From contig JADKFU010000005.1 of NCBI GenBank assembly GCA_016717285.1, positions 418,501 through 482,500 of the forward strand: a stretch of 64,000 bases of DNA. Reading direction: 5' to 3'. Under the pieces are notes generated by a model. The model ran no database searches and was not told where the DNA came from. It saw only the letters and a list, made by a program, of their open reading frames with translations. This DNA is from Chitinophagaceae bacterium (lineage in GTDB: Bacteria > Bacteroidota > Bacteroidia > Chitinophagales > UBA10324). Positions 42,775 to 51,470 of this stretch are shown here, in pieces (the first letter of the stretch is position 1; every line of letters begins with the position of its first letter). A program made the position numbers and the translations under genes.

Positions 42775-45417
42775 ATGTTTAATAAATACAACTTCTTCCT
42801 TGCTGCTATTACTTTGATGCTGATCACTGCCCTCACTTATATTATTTTTTCTACGACGGAAAAAAATCATGTGGCACAGGCTGATGGTTCTGAATCACCC
42901 ATAGAGCTAATGGAATGGGAGAAAGCGAGATATGCAGATCCTTCTACAGGCAGCATTCCATCGCAGGCATTGTGGAAGGCTTATCGGGAATTGATTGCAC
43001 AGGGAAAAATTCCTGCGGCAAAATTTGCTTCACAGGCAACAACACGCACAGGCGAATGGCAACCGGTGAATGATTTTTTTTCATCCATAGCCATTACAAA
43101 AATTACCTACGACCCGCAACAACCGCAAACATTTTATTTCTGCACCGGCGAAGGCTGGTACAATGTTGATGCTGCTGTTGGAGCCGGCGTCTGGAAATCT
43201 TCGGATGCAGGAAATACATGGGCTCAACTTCCTGCCACCGATACTTCATTATTCAGTTATTGTCAGGATATTGATGTACATCCATTGAGCAGTGATGTAT
43301 ATGTTGCCACTTCCGCCTCGGGTCTCATGCGTTCGCAGGATGGTGGGGCTTCCTTTAAAAAAGTGCTTAATGTTCCGGGAGTACAAAACAACAGTATCTG
43401 CGATGTTGAATTCACAAAGAGTGGAGGCATTTTCGCGACCACAGGAATTTTTCAGGCAGGAGCAATTTATTATTCAGCAACAGGAGATTCAGGAACCTGG
43501 GTGAAGCAGACGAACGGATTTCCAACAGCAGGAATTTTCAGAGTGGAACTGGCCACTGCTCCTTCAAATGACAGTGTTGCTTATGCTATTGCCTGCACCA
43601 CTTCCACCTATGGAATCTCAGGATTTTATAAAACGATTGACAAAGGAAACACATGGTTCACTATTCCTGATCCGGGTGGAGATCTAACCTTTGCAAAAAA
43701 GCAGGCATGGTATGATATGGTGCTAGCTGTTGATCCTGCAGATGAAAACACAGTAGTTGCAGGTGGCTGGCAACAATGGAGATCAAAGGATGGCGGCAAT
43801 ACCTGGTTTCGGCTTGCACATGGAAATCCGGATTCAACAGCCTATCAGTACATGCATGTTGATCAGCATGCGATATTGTTCCGGAATTCAGACACCATTT
43901 ATTTTGGAAATGATGGTGGTGTGTGGAAGTCGGGAAATTTTGAGGATGATTTTCCTGATATCTATGAACGCAACTTAGGTTACCGCGTCACGCAGTATTA
44001 TGCTGGCGACATTCATCCTGCTTCAGGTAACCTTACCATTGTTGGCGGTACACAGGATAATGGCAGCAATCAAATGCAAAATGCAGGCATTAGTCCGCAC
44101 AAGGTGCTTTCAGGTTATGATGGTGGTTTTTGCGCCATTAATTATGAGCATCCTGAAATTATTTATACCACTAAAAATTCAAATGGCCTTTTCAGAACAA
44201 CTACCGGAGGTTACAGCATTCCTGATACCATTACGAATGCATATCTGACGGATGCAGATGTTCAATTCATCAATGCGATTGCACTCGATCCCAACGATCC
44301 TGAATTGTTGTACATGGCATCCTCAAGTAAAGGATTGTGGCGATTGAAGAACGCGTCTACGGCTACGGATTCCAGTTGGGAACGTGCATCCAAAACGATT
44401 GGCGCGATCACAGCAATCGGCATTTCCAAAAGCCAGCCCGGAACAGTTTTTATTGGAAAAGGAAGTGGCGGAAATGTTTATCGTATCGAACATGCTGATA
44501 CAACAACACTCACACATGCATGGACGGATTGCGATCCACAGAATAATTTGCCTTCGGGCTCTGCCTTCAATCCTGTGTATTGTTCGTGTGTGTATGTAGA
44601 CCCTTCAGATGTTAATCATGTGTTTGCGGTTTTTTCCAATTATGGAATCAAGAATATCTGGGAAACAAAAAATGCTACAGCGCCGGGAGCAACATGGATT
44701 TCTCACGATGGTGATTTGCCAAACATGCCTGTAAACTGGATTTTTCCTCATCCACAACATCCTGAAGTATGTTATATCGCTACAGAACTCGGCGTCTTTT
44801 ATACGAATAATTTAAATGGTGATAACACGGTGTGGCTTCCCGCTAACCAGGGACTTGCAAACGTAAGAGTCAATATGCTGATTTATCGTCCTGTTGATCA
44901 GGTGTTGGTAGCTGCAACTCATGGACGTGGAATGTTTACGGGAACAGTACCGATGGATGGTGTTGATTTTGAAATTCACTGGAATGAACGGGGACCACTG
45001 GATGTGGGAGGAAGAACGAGAGCGATCATGATTGATCCGAATGATGCAACCGGGCAAACCATTTGGGCAGGAAGTGTTGCGGGTGGGTTGTGGAAGAATA
45101 CCGGCATTGATGCGCTGCTTTCGGTGAACGTTAAGCAACCCACTGCCATTAATCAGTCATTAAAAGTATTTCCGAATCCCGTTTCAGTGGAAGGAACGAA
45201 TATTCTATTTGAAATCCCGGAAACAAAGTCGATCACGGTTTATATTTCAGACAATTCAGGCAAACGCATTGCAACTTTGCTTGATAATAAATTGAGCACA
45301 GCCGGACTGCACAATGTGAAGTGGATACCTTCGGATGAATTAAGCAATGGAATTTATTATCTCTGTTTTGTTTCAGGTAAGAAGACCACATTTAGCAAGA
45401 TGGTATTCATCAGATGA
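42775..45417 (+). CDS. Asp-box propeller protein with T9SS type A sorting domain
   Basis: 880 residues. N-terminal hydrophobic segment about 7-26 acts as signal peptide. The body carries sortilin/BNR-type Asp-boxes (SSDAGNTW, SQDGGASF, TIDKGNTW, SKDGGNTW), from about residue 135 to 700, which point to one or two beta-propellers. Residues about 800-880, with VFPNPVSVEGTNILFEI, ITVYISDNSGKRI and GIYYLCFVSGKKTTFSKMVFIR, form the type A sorting domain, so it leaves the cell by T9SS. It resembles the 22772-25858 protein in its repeats but that one lacks the tail. Binding target unknown. Confidence 0.82.
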   Translation: MFNKYNFFLAAITLMLITALTYIIFSTTEKNHVAQADGSESPIELMEWEKARYADPSTGSIPSQALWKAYRELIAQGKIPAAKFASQATTRTGEWQPVNDFFSSIAITKITYDPQQPQTFYFCTGEGWYNVDAAVGAGVWKSSDAGNTWAQLPATDTSLFSYCQDIDVHPLSSDVYVATSASGLMRSQDGGASFKKVLNVPGVQNNSICDVEFTKSGGIFATTGIFQAGAIYYSATGDSGTWVKQTNGFPTAGIFRVELATAPSNDSVAYAIACTTSTYGISGFYKTIDKGNTWFTIPDPGGDLTFAKKQAWYDMVLAVDPADENTVVAGGWQQWRSKDGGNTWFRLAHGNPDSTAYQYMHVDQHAILFRNSDTIYFGNDGGVWKSGNFEDDFPDIYERNLGYRVTQYYAGDIHPASGNLTIVGGTQDNGSNQMQNAGISPHKVLSGYDGGFCAINYEHPEIIYTTKNSNGLFRTTTGGYSIPDTITNAYLTDADVQFINAIALDPNDPELLYMASSSKGLWRLKNASTATDSSWERASKTIGAITAIGISKSQPGTVFIGKGSGGNVYRIEHADTTTLTHAWTDCDPQNNLPSGSAFNPVYCSCVYVDPSDVNHVFAVFSNYGIKNIWETKNATAPGATWISHDGDLPNMPVNWIFPHPQHPEVCYIATELGVFYTNNLNGDNTVWLPANQGLANVRVNMLIYRPVDQVLVAATHGRGMFTGTVPMDGVDFEIHWNERGPLDVGGRTRAIMIDPNDATGQTIWAGSVAGGLWKNTGIDALLSVNVKQPTAINQSLKVFPNPVSVEGTNILFEIPETKSITVYISDNSGKRIATLLDNKLSTAGLHNVKWIPSDELSNGIYYLCFVSGKKTTFSKMVFIR

Positions 45418-45723
45418 TAATGTGTTTACTGTTGAATTATTTATGCAGCACTTTCCTGTATTAATTTCTGTATAGGGTTGAGATTATCGATAAAATTCAA
45501 ACTCACCCACTCCTTCTTTCTCAAATGTTGAATAACATTTAAAATGCCTTCTATCTGTTCCCGCTGAACTAACTTTGCATTTAAAACATTCCCGAAGCCA
45601 TTTTTTCAGGAAAATGCCTGAAAAATGAGTTTTTCAGCCAGTTGTAAATTAAAATCCAAGATTTATTTCTTCCACCTGTAACCTTTTAACGTTTCTCCGT
45701 TCTAACTCTAAACAAATAATAAA
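45418..45723. other. Intergenic region with a hairpin and a possible gene remnant
   Basis: TTTTTCAGG (45602-45610) pairs with CCTGAAAAA (45617-45625), a 9-bp stem with a six-base loop that may be a terminator. On the minus strand, 45439-45602 is open for about 53 codons without a start codon and reads like helical protein (for example REQIEGILNVIQHLRKKEW), so it may be a decayed gene end. Promoter of the next gene not recognised. Confidence 0.35.
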
Positions 45724-46536
45724 ATGAAACTGAATTTTTTTAAAAATGCAATTATACTCAGTGTTTTAGTTATTGCTTTTTCTTCTTGTAAAAAAGATGG
45801 TTGGCCCTGTAAGAATGGAAAAGGCGCTATTCAAACTGAATTCAGAAGTGAAACAGGCTTTACACAGATAGACAATGAAATGGAAGCTGAAGTGTACATC
45901 AGCCAGGGCACTGAATATGAAATTAAAATAGTGGCGCAGGAAAATTTGCTGGAAGAAATTGCTACCGACTTGAAAGGTGACGAGCTCCAGATTTGGTCAA
46001 AGCACTGTTTGAAGAATCACGATCCAATTAAAATATACATCACCATGCCAACACTCTCAAGGGTTGATTTGAGTGGCTCCGGCCTTGTAATAACTACCGG
46101 AAATTTTACCGCCAATTCTTTGTCGCTTGTGGTGAGTGGCTCCGGATATTTCCAGGCCCAGGATTCTATATTTACAGAAGACCTTAACCTGACAGTAAGT
46201 GGCTCCGGCAAAATAGATTTCATAGGTCAGTCACGTACTGCTAATTCAGTAGTTTCCGGTTCAGGAAATATTACGATGGTTGGAAAAGGTTATACATCAG
46301 ACACAGGCTTACAAAGTAGCCTTGATCTTACAGTTTCCGGTTCCGGTGCAATCATGGCGTATGCGTATCCTGTACAAGTATGTCACTTCACCATCAGTGG
46401 TTCCGGACTCGGACAAGTGAATGTTTCAGACTTGCTGCAAGGAACGATTAGCGGCAGTGGCAGCCTCATGTATATGGGAAATCCACAGTTGGATGTTACT
46501 ATCGGCGGCAGCGGTTCAGTGATTCATGTTAATTAA
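45724..46536 (+). CDS. Head-GIN domain lipoprotein (DUF2807)
   Basis: 270 residues. Lipoprotein signal with the acylated Cys at 22 (AFSSC). Residues 40-270 are a right-handed beta-helix of the head-GIN/DUF2807 family: the turn motif SGSG recurs in nearly every coil (LSGSGL, VSGSGY, VSGSGK, VSGSGN, VSGSGA, ISGSGL, ISGSGS, IGGSGS). Envelope adhesin or structural protein of unknown ligand, very common in Bacteroidota and often placed near ECF sigma factors, as here: a sigma factor gene starts 55 bases later. Confidence 0.85.
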   Translation: MKLNFFKNAIILSVLVIAFSSCKKDGWPCKNGKGAIQTEFRSETGFTQIDNEMEAEVYISQGTEYEIKIVAQENLLEEIATDLKGDELQIWSKHCLKNHDPIKIYITMPTLSRVDLSGSGLVITTGNFTANSLSLVVSGSGYFQAQDSIFTEDLNLTVSGSGKIDFIGQSRTANSVVSGSGNITMVGKGYTSDTGLQSSLDLTVSGSGAIMAYAYPVQVCHFTISGSGLGQVNVSDLLQGTISGSGSLMYMGNPQLDVTIGGSGSVIHVN

Positions 46537-46591
46537 TATACAGGACTATTTTTTCTGATTAGTAATTTTTCCAACCATTATTTCACCTGTA

Positions 46592-47128
46592 GTGAACACT
46601 GAAGAACAGTCAAAGATTGATGCAGCAAAGAAAGACCCGAAGCACTTCAGGTATTTCTACGACCGGCATTATAAAGAAATCTTTCTCTTTATCTTCCGTA
46701 GAACGGATGATGAAGAAGTGTCCGCAGATCTTGCACAACAGGTATTTCTGAAAGCAATGCAGGGCATGGATCGCTATACTTACCGCGGTATTCCATTCTC
46801 TGCATGGCTGTACCGGATTGCAAGCAATGAAGTGATGCAGTACTTCCGCGATCAGCAAAAATTCAGAATTGTAAGCATCGAGAATGAAGGTGTGAATGAA
46901 ATAATGGAGGAAGATTATGGTCACCTCGAAGTCGCAAAAAGAGAAGCTCTTTTTGCAGCCATTAAAAAACTAAATGCAACAGATCTTGAAATGATTGAAA
47001 TGCGATTCTTTGAAAAACGATCCTTCAAAGAAATCGGCGACATCAAGGGCATCACAGAAAACAATGCCAAGGTGAAAGTGCATCGCATATTGGATCGTGT
47101 CAGAAATTTAATTACGGTAGCAGTTTAA
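46592..47128 (+). CDS. ECF-type sigma-70 family RNA polymerase sigma factor
   Basis: 178 residues, GTG start. Region 2 is at about 20-90, with FLFIFRRTDDEEVSADLAQQVFLKAMQ and the -10 recognition helix in FSAWLYRIASNEVMQYFRDQ. A short linker and region 4 follow (about 120-175): LNATDLEMIEMRFFEKRSFKEIGDIKGITENNAKVKVHRILDRVR, with its helix-turn-helix. Too short for a housekeeping sigma. No FecR-type anti-sigma gene follows; the next gene, nine bases downstream, encodes a protein with a cytoplasmic N-terminus and one membrane helix, a candidate regulator. Confidence 0.85.
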   Translation: MNTEEQSKIDAAKKDPKHFRYFYDRHYKEIFLFIFRRTDDEEVSADLAQQVFLKAMQGMDRYTYRGIPFSAWLYRIASNEVMQYFRDQQKFRIVSIENEGVNEIMEEDYGHLEVAKREALFAAIKKLNATDLEMIEMRFFEKRSFKEIGDIKGITENNAKVKVHRILDRVRNLITVAV

Positions 47129-47137
47129 TTCACGGCC

Positions 47138-49402
47138 ATGAGAAAAATAAAATTCAAAACTGAATATGTGCCGCTGAGCGATGATACCATCAACCGGCAT
47201 AAAAATTTTGATCTGTTGCTGTCGGCTTATGTTACTGCACCTAAACCGAATTGGTTTAAACAATTCATTCAAAAAAAGTGGACTATGTTTGGAGGAGGAT
47301 TAATTTCAGGAGCAATTATCACTTCATTGTTTTGGTATAACCAGGATGTTGTTACCATGCATGAACCAATAGTAGAACAAATAAAAAATGAAACAACGAT
47401 TCAGGACAAGTTGGAGAATCGTCCCGAAGCAGAAGAGCGTCTTTCTTTTAATAAGGACATTACTGCTGATGTTGAAAGTGATGATAAAATTAAAGAAAGT
47501 AAAAAGGTTGAACCGTCGGCAACCTCGGTTGCTGTTGACAATAAGACGGGAGCTGCCAAATCCATTGCATTCAATAAATCACCGGTTGTTGCAAAGGAGG
47601 TGACGCACGATTCAGTTCAGGAAAACCAAAAGAAAAATGGCAGTGATGAAGCAAATAAATCTTTGTCTGCAAAGAATGAAACCACTGCCGCTGCTGAAAT
47701 AGTTGGTTTAGCAACCTTACCGGTGGCTGAACCAACCGAAGGGAAAGTGCAGCAGGAAGAACAGGAAGCTGCAAGAGAAGCGGTTGTTTCATCAATCAGT
47801 ACTGATGTTACTGAAGAAAAAATTGTATCCGCGGAAACTCCAACCACTACAACAGATGCGGAGAGATCAGAAAATAATTTGAACATAGTGGAGCCTGCTG
47901 GGGTGATAACTGATGAGCAGTTCTTACCTGCAAACAGCGATGTGCAAAAAAGTGAGCAAGATTCGAAAAGTGCTTTACCGGAAATAGTTGGTGGTGCAGC
48001 ATTGCTTGCTGCTCCTGATTTTTCACCGGCAACTTCTGTAGCGAAACAGAAGAATTCGAAAGAAGATGCTCCGTCAAAAAAGAATTCAGAAAAAGATTCA
48101 ACTTCAAATGCATTTCTCGGTATCAGCCTTTTTCATCGCGATAGCACGAAGCATGAAACATCAGATGAAACAAAAAAGGGATGGTTTGTTTTTGGAAAGG
48201 ATTCTGCCAAACAAAATGAAACGCATGCTGCTACTACGGATTCGGCTCACAGTAAAATATCTGCCGATGAATTGAGCCACGATTCGCTGTATATTAAAAG
48301 ATATGCGCAGGTTTCTTTTATCACACCACTTAGCAGCAATGGAATTGATGGCTACAAATACATGCATTATTTTTCACTCAATGTGCTGCAGGGTTATAAC
48401 GGCGCTTTGGAAGGTGCTGAATTTGGTGGACTTCTAAATGGACTGAAAGGCTATGCAATTGGTGCACAGTTTGGTGGTCTTGCAAATTATGTCGGCGGTA
48501 ATTTGACGGGAGCTCAGTTTGGCGGACTTGCCAATTATGTTGGCGGTTATGCCAAAGGCGCACAATTCGGAGGATTGGTGAATGTGAGTGAATCTTTGGA
48601 AGGTGCAGCGTTTGCCGGAATCACCAACATCAGTCGTACGTATGTAAACGGTTTACAAACTGCCGGCATTGTAAATATTGCTGTCGATAGTTTAAATGGT
48701 GCACAGATTGCCGGCATTGTTAATATGCAGAGTTCGGACAAGAAATCGAATTCATGGCAGATTGCCGGCATTGGAAACGTATCGCTGGCGAAAACAAAAG
48801 GCGGACAAATTGGTGGTGTATTTAATCTTGCCAATCAACTGACCGGAGGACAAATCGGACTTATTAATTTGGGAAAGAAGGTCAATGGATTTCAAATCGG
48901 ACTCATTAACATTTCAGACACAATTAATGGTGCTGCTATTGGTTTGATCAGCGTAAGTTCTGATGGCATTTTTGATGTGGATGTATGGAGCAGTGACTTC
49001 CTGACCTTTAACGGTGGCATCAGGGTAGGAACCAGAAATATCTATAACATTTACGCATATGGCGTTTCACCTTTCAATGATGAACTACCTTTTGGATTTG
49101 GAGTAGGAATAGGCGGACACATCCCTTTGAAGAAGTTTTTTGTGGATATTGATGGAATGGCCTGGTCGATGCACCGTAGTTATGTGAGTTTTTCAAGGGT
49201 TAATATGATCAACACTTTACGCGTAATGGGTGGATTTACAATCAATAAGTACTTGAGTGTTTTTGCCGGCCCTACCTTCAATGTGAGTGTGCAGGATAAC
49301 AGGTATGATCCTTTTCTGCCCAATTATTTTTATGAAAACGTGAGTGACAATACTACTGTAAGATTAGCGCCAGGATTTGTTGCAGGTATCAGGATTTTCT
49401 GA
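47138..49402 (+). CDS. Possible envelope-spanning protein with GAQFGG-type surface repeats
   Basis: 754 residues. An N-terminal cytoplasmic part (1-47) and one membrane helix (about 48-67, GGGLISGAIITSLFWY) come first. Residues 70-385 form a low-complexity region rich in Glu, Lys, Ser, Thr and Ala. Then come repeats of about 22 residues (about 405-605: GAEFGGLLN, GAQFGGLAN twice, GAQFGGLVN, AAFAGITN, GLQTAGIVN, GAQIAGIVN, GQIGLIN), the pattern seen in LA_2272-type surface proteins. The end (605-754) looks like outer membrane beta-strands and finishes in the aromatic residue of RIF. Nine bases after the sigma factor gene, so co-expressed. Function unknown. Confidence 0.65.
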   Translation: MRKIKFKTEYVPLSDDTINRHKNFDLLLSAYVTAPKPNWFKQFIQKKWTMFGGGLISGAIITSLFWYNQDVVTMHEPIVEQIKNETTIQDKLENRPEAEERLSFNKDITADVESDDKIKESKKVEPSATSVAVDNKTGAAKSIAFNKSPVVAKEVTHDSVQENQKKNGSDEANKSLSAKNETTAAAEIVGLATLPVAEPTEGKVQQEEQEAAREAVVSSISTDVTEEKIVSAETPTTTTDAERSENNLNIVEPAGVITDEQFLPANSDVQKSEQDSKSALPEIVGGAALLAAPDFSPATSVAKQKNSKEDAPSKKNSEKDSTSNAFLGISLFHRDSTKHETSDETKKGWFVFGKDSAKQNETHAATTDSAHSKISADELSHDSLYIKRYAQVSFITPLSSNGIDGYKYMHYFSLNVLQGYNGALEGAEFGGLLNGLKGYAIGAQFGGLANYVGGNLTGAQFGGLANYVGGYAKGAQFGGLVNVSESLEGAAFAGITNISRTYVNGLQTAGIVNIAVDSLNGAQIAGIVNMQSSDKKSNSWQIAGIGNVSLAKTKGGQIGGVFNLANQLTGGQIGLINLGKKVNGFQIGLINISDTINGAAIGLISVSSDGIFDVDVWSSDFLTFNGGIRVGTRNIYNIYAYGVSPFNDELPFGFGVGIGGHIPLKKFFVDIDGMAWSMHRSYVSFSRVNMINTLRVMGGFTINKYLSVFAGPTFNVSVQDNRYDPFLPNYFYENVSDNTTVRLAPGFVAGIRIF

Positions 49403-49717
49403 TTTTGATTTGATCACTGATTCAAAAATTTCATTGTTATAAAATGACGTCATTTTTTTTGAACCTCCATATCCTGCAAAAGCTTATCAGGCAAATGATG
49501 CGTCGTTAGTTGAATAAAACAACGTTCATTCAAAGTTTCTGAATTGTATTGGTGACCGGCATTGCCGTAACCATATAACCATTTGACCATTTAGTTTTAT
49601 TCAAAACATAGATTCACATTTGAAAATCCAACCTTTTGAAAGCAAATCCGCCATTATATTTAACCCGATTCTCCCCTTGAAACGATTATATTTGCGCCTC
49701 AAAAAAAATAGCGCATC
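49403..49717. other. ychF upstream region with a repeat remnant and a -7 site
   Basis: At 49550-49595 is a worn copy of the hairpin/octamer module (GGCATTGCCGTAACCATATAACCATTTGACCATTTAG). The -7 element TATATTTG at 49687-49694 matches the consensus exactly and lies 24 bases before the ychF ATG; no good -33 partner is evident. No gene. Confidence 0.45.
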
Positions 49718-50815
49718 ATGGGTTTACAGTGTGGGATTGTAGGTTTACCGAATGTAGGGAAGTCAACTTTATTCAATGCATTATCGAATGCGAAGGCGCA
49801 AGCGGCCAATTTTCCATTCTGCACGATTGAACCTAATATAGGTGTGATAACAGTACCTGACCAGCGGCTTACAGAATTGGCTAAACTGGTGAACCCGAAA
49901 AAAATCGTTCCCACCACTGTAGAGATTGTTGACATTGCCGGACTCGTGAAAGGTGCGAGTAAGGGAGAAGGATTGGGCAATCAGTTTCTTGGGAATATAC
50001 GCAGCACGGATGCCATTATTCACGTAGTGCGTTGCTTTGATGACGATAATGTGATTCATGTGGATGGTTCTGTAAATCCGGTTCGTGACAAGGAAATTAT
50101 TGACACCGAATTGCAATTGAAGGACCTCGAGACTGTTGAGAAGCGGATTGCCAAACAGGAAAAAGTTTCGCGAACCGGTGATCGTGATGCTAAACGAATC
50201 ATGGAATCATTACAGGCTTATAAATCACATCTGGAAGCCGGAAAATCAGCGCGTAGTGTTTCTTTGAGTGAAGAAGACAAAGCTTCAGTTGCCGATATGT
50301 TTTTGCTCACCGCAAAACCGGTGTTATACGTTTGCAACGTGGATGAAGGATCGGTTATTAACGGAAATAAATACACACAGCAATTGATAGCAGCAGTGAA
50401 AGAGGAAGATGCGGAATTACTTTTTATCAGCGCCGCTATCGAAGCTGACATTGCACTTTTAGAAAGTTTTGAAGACCGAAAAGCATTCTTGCACGACCTT
50501 GGGTTGGAGGAATCAGGAGTTCAGAAGCTGATTCACGGAGCATATCATTTATTAAAGCTGCGCACTTATTTTACTGCGGGTGTTCAGGAAGTGCGTGCAT
50601 GGACTATTAAAAACGGGATGGTTGCACCGCAAGCGGCCGGTGTTATTCATTCTGATTTTGAAAAAGGATTTATCCGCGCTGAAGTAATTGCTTATGATGA
50701 TTTCATAAAATATGGCAGCGAAGCAAAATGTCGTGAAGTTGGAAGATTGCGTGTGGAAGGCAAAGAATATGTGGTGGCGGATGGAGATGTGATGCATTTT
50801 CTCTTCAACGTTTGA
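49718..50815 (+). CDS. ychF: Ribosome-binding ATPase YchF (OLA1 family)
   Basis: 365 residues, full length. Obg-family P-loop ATPase: Walker A GLPNVGKST (9-17), the family-typical NFPFCTIEPNIGV, the DIAGLVKGASKGEGLGNQFL switch region, and N-x-x-E-in-place-of-NKxD giving ATP preference. The C-terminal TGS-like domain (about 280-365) has HLLKLRTYFTAGVQEVRAWTIKNGM and ends in HFLFNV. Binds the 70S ribosome and is redox regulated in E. coli. The stop codon forms the first unit of the short tandem array that opens the next element. Confidence 0.95.
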   Translation: MGLQCGIVGLPNVGKSTLFNALSNAKAQAANFPFCTIEPNIGVITVPDQRLTELAKLVNPKKIVPTTVEIVDIAGLVKGASKGEGLGNQFLGNIRSTDAIIHVVRCFDDDNVIHVDGSVNPVRDKEIIDTELQLKDLETVEKRIAKQEKVSRTGDRDAKRIMESLQAYKSHLEAGKSARSVSLSEEDKASVADMFLLTAKPVLYVCNVDEGSVINGNKYTQQLIAAVKEEDAELLFISAAIEADIALLESFEDRKAFLHDLGLEESGVQKLIHGAYHLLKLRTYFTAGVQEVRAWTIKNGMVAPQAAGVIHSDFEKGFIRAEVIAYDDFIKYGSEAKCREVGRLRVEGKEYVVADGDVMHFLFNV

Positions 50816-50925
50816 AGAGTTGGAGGGTTTGAAGGGTTTAAGGGTTTGAAGGGTTTGAAGGGTTTATGGGTTTGAAGGGTTTGAAGTGTTTGAAGGGTTT
50901 ATGTAGTTTGGAATGTTTATCTTGT
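50810..50925 (+). repeat. Left array of GTTTGAAGG units (periods 8 and 9)
   Basis: About thirteen degenerate units read GTTTGAAGA, GTTGGAGG, GTTTGAAGG, GTTTAAGG, GTTTGAAGG, GTTTGAAGG, GTTTATGG, GTTTGAAGG, GTTTGAAGT, GTTTGAAGG, then decaying. The first overlaps the ychF stop codon. Its reverse complement makes the array at 51421-51467. Confidence 0.85.
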
Positions 50926-50961
50926 ATTTTCAGTTATTATTTGATATTTAAGAAGCTATGT

Positions 50962-51363
50962 ATGGCAACTATTAAATTGTTTGAAGAGCTTGAAATATGG
51001 CAAATGGCAAGAAAATATTCCAAGCTTATTTTTAAGTTAAGCAGCTCTGGGGAATTTTCGCGTGACTTTAAGTTCAAAAGTCAGATTCTTAGTGCCGCGG
51101 GATCAATAATGGACAATATTGCTGAAGGATTTGAAAGAGGCGGTAAACTTGAGTTTATCCAGTTTCTTTCAATAGCGAAAGGTTCATGTGGCGAAACGCA
51201 ATCTCAAGGTTACCGTGCCTTTGACTTCAATTATATTAGTGAGGATGAATTAAATCAACTTGAAATCAGCGCCAAAGAATTGGGTAGTAAAATTGGTAAT
51301 CTAATTACCTATTTAAATAAATCAATAATCAAAGGATCAAAATTTAAAGACAGAAGGATTTAA
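50962..51363 (+). CDS. Four-helix-bundle protein of the 23S rRNA intervening sequence (S23/Avd-like) family
   Basis: 133 residues from the ATG at 50962; the frame is open from 50866, but those codons only translate the tandem array. Helix 1 has FEELEIWQMARKYSKLIF, with the E-x-x-x-W-Q-x-A-R-x-L-like signature of the family. SAAGSIMDNIAEGFERGGKLEFIQFLSIAKGSCGETQSQ follows, matching the conserved I-x-x-N-I-A-E-G-F-x-R and S-x-G-S-x-x-E blocks. The family was first found inside 23S rRNA genes and is related to Avd of diversity-generating retroelements; its molecular job is unclear. Here it is not in an rRNA gene but sits between inverted arrays. Confidence 0.88.
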   Translation: MATIKLFEELEIWQMARKYSKLIFKLSSSGEFSRDFKFKSQILSAAGSIMDNIAEGFERGGKLEFIQFLSIAKGSCGETQSQGYRAFDFNYISEDELNQLEISAKELGSKIGNLITYLNKSIIKGSKFKDRRI

Positions 51364-51420
51364 AGCAGCGTCAAAAACATTTTAAACCGAAACTGATTTC
51401 TTGTAGACTTTCAATAGAAG

Positions 51421-51467
51421 CCAAAACCCTTCAAACCCTTCAAACTTTTCAAACCCTTCAATCCCTT
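51421..51467 (-). repeat. Right array, inverted copy of the left array units
   Basis: CAAAACCCTT, CAAACCCTT, CAAACTTTT, CAAACCCTT and CAATCCCTT, the reverse complement of AAGGGTTTG units, ending three bases before the rfaD start codon. With the left array it boxes in the four-helix-bundle gene. Confidence 0.85.
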
Positions 51468-51470
51468 CCC

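Noticed and set aside
46592..47128. SusCD/FecR-type sigma relay
   Set aside because: No FecR-like anti-sigma gene and no SusC/SusD pair follow the sigma factor.
50866..50961. N-terminal extension of the four-helix-bundle frame
   Set aside because: The frame is open, but these codons only translate the tandem array (GLKGLKCLKGL); the family start matches the ATG at 50962.
50962..51363. Diversity-generating retroelement
   Set aside because: The four-helix-bundle protein resembles Avd, but no reverse transcriptase, template repeat or variable repeat is present in the window.
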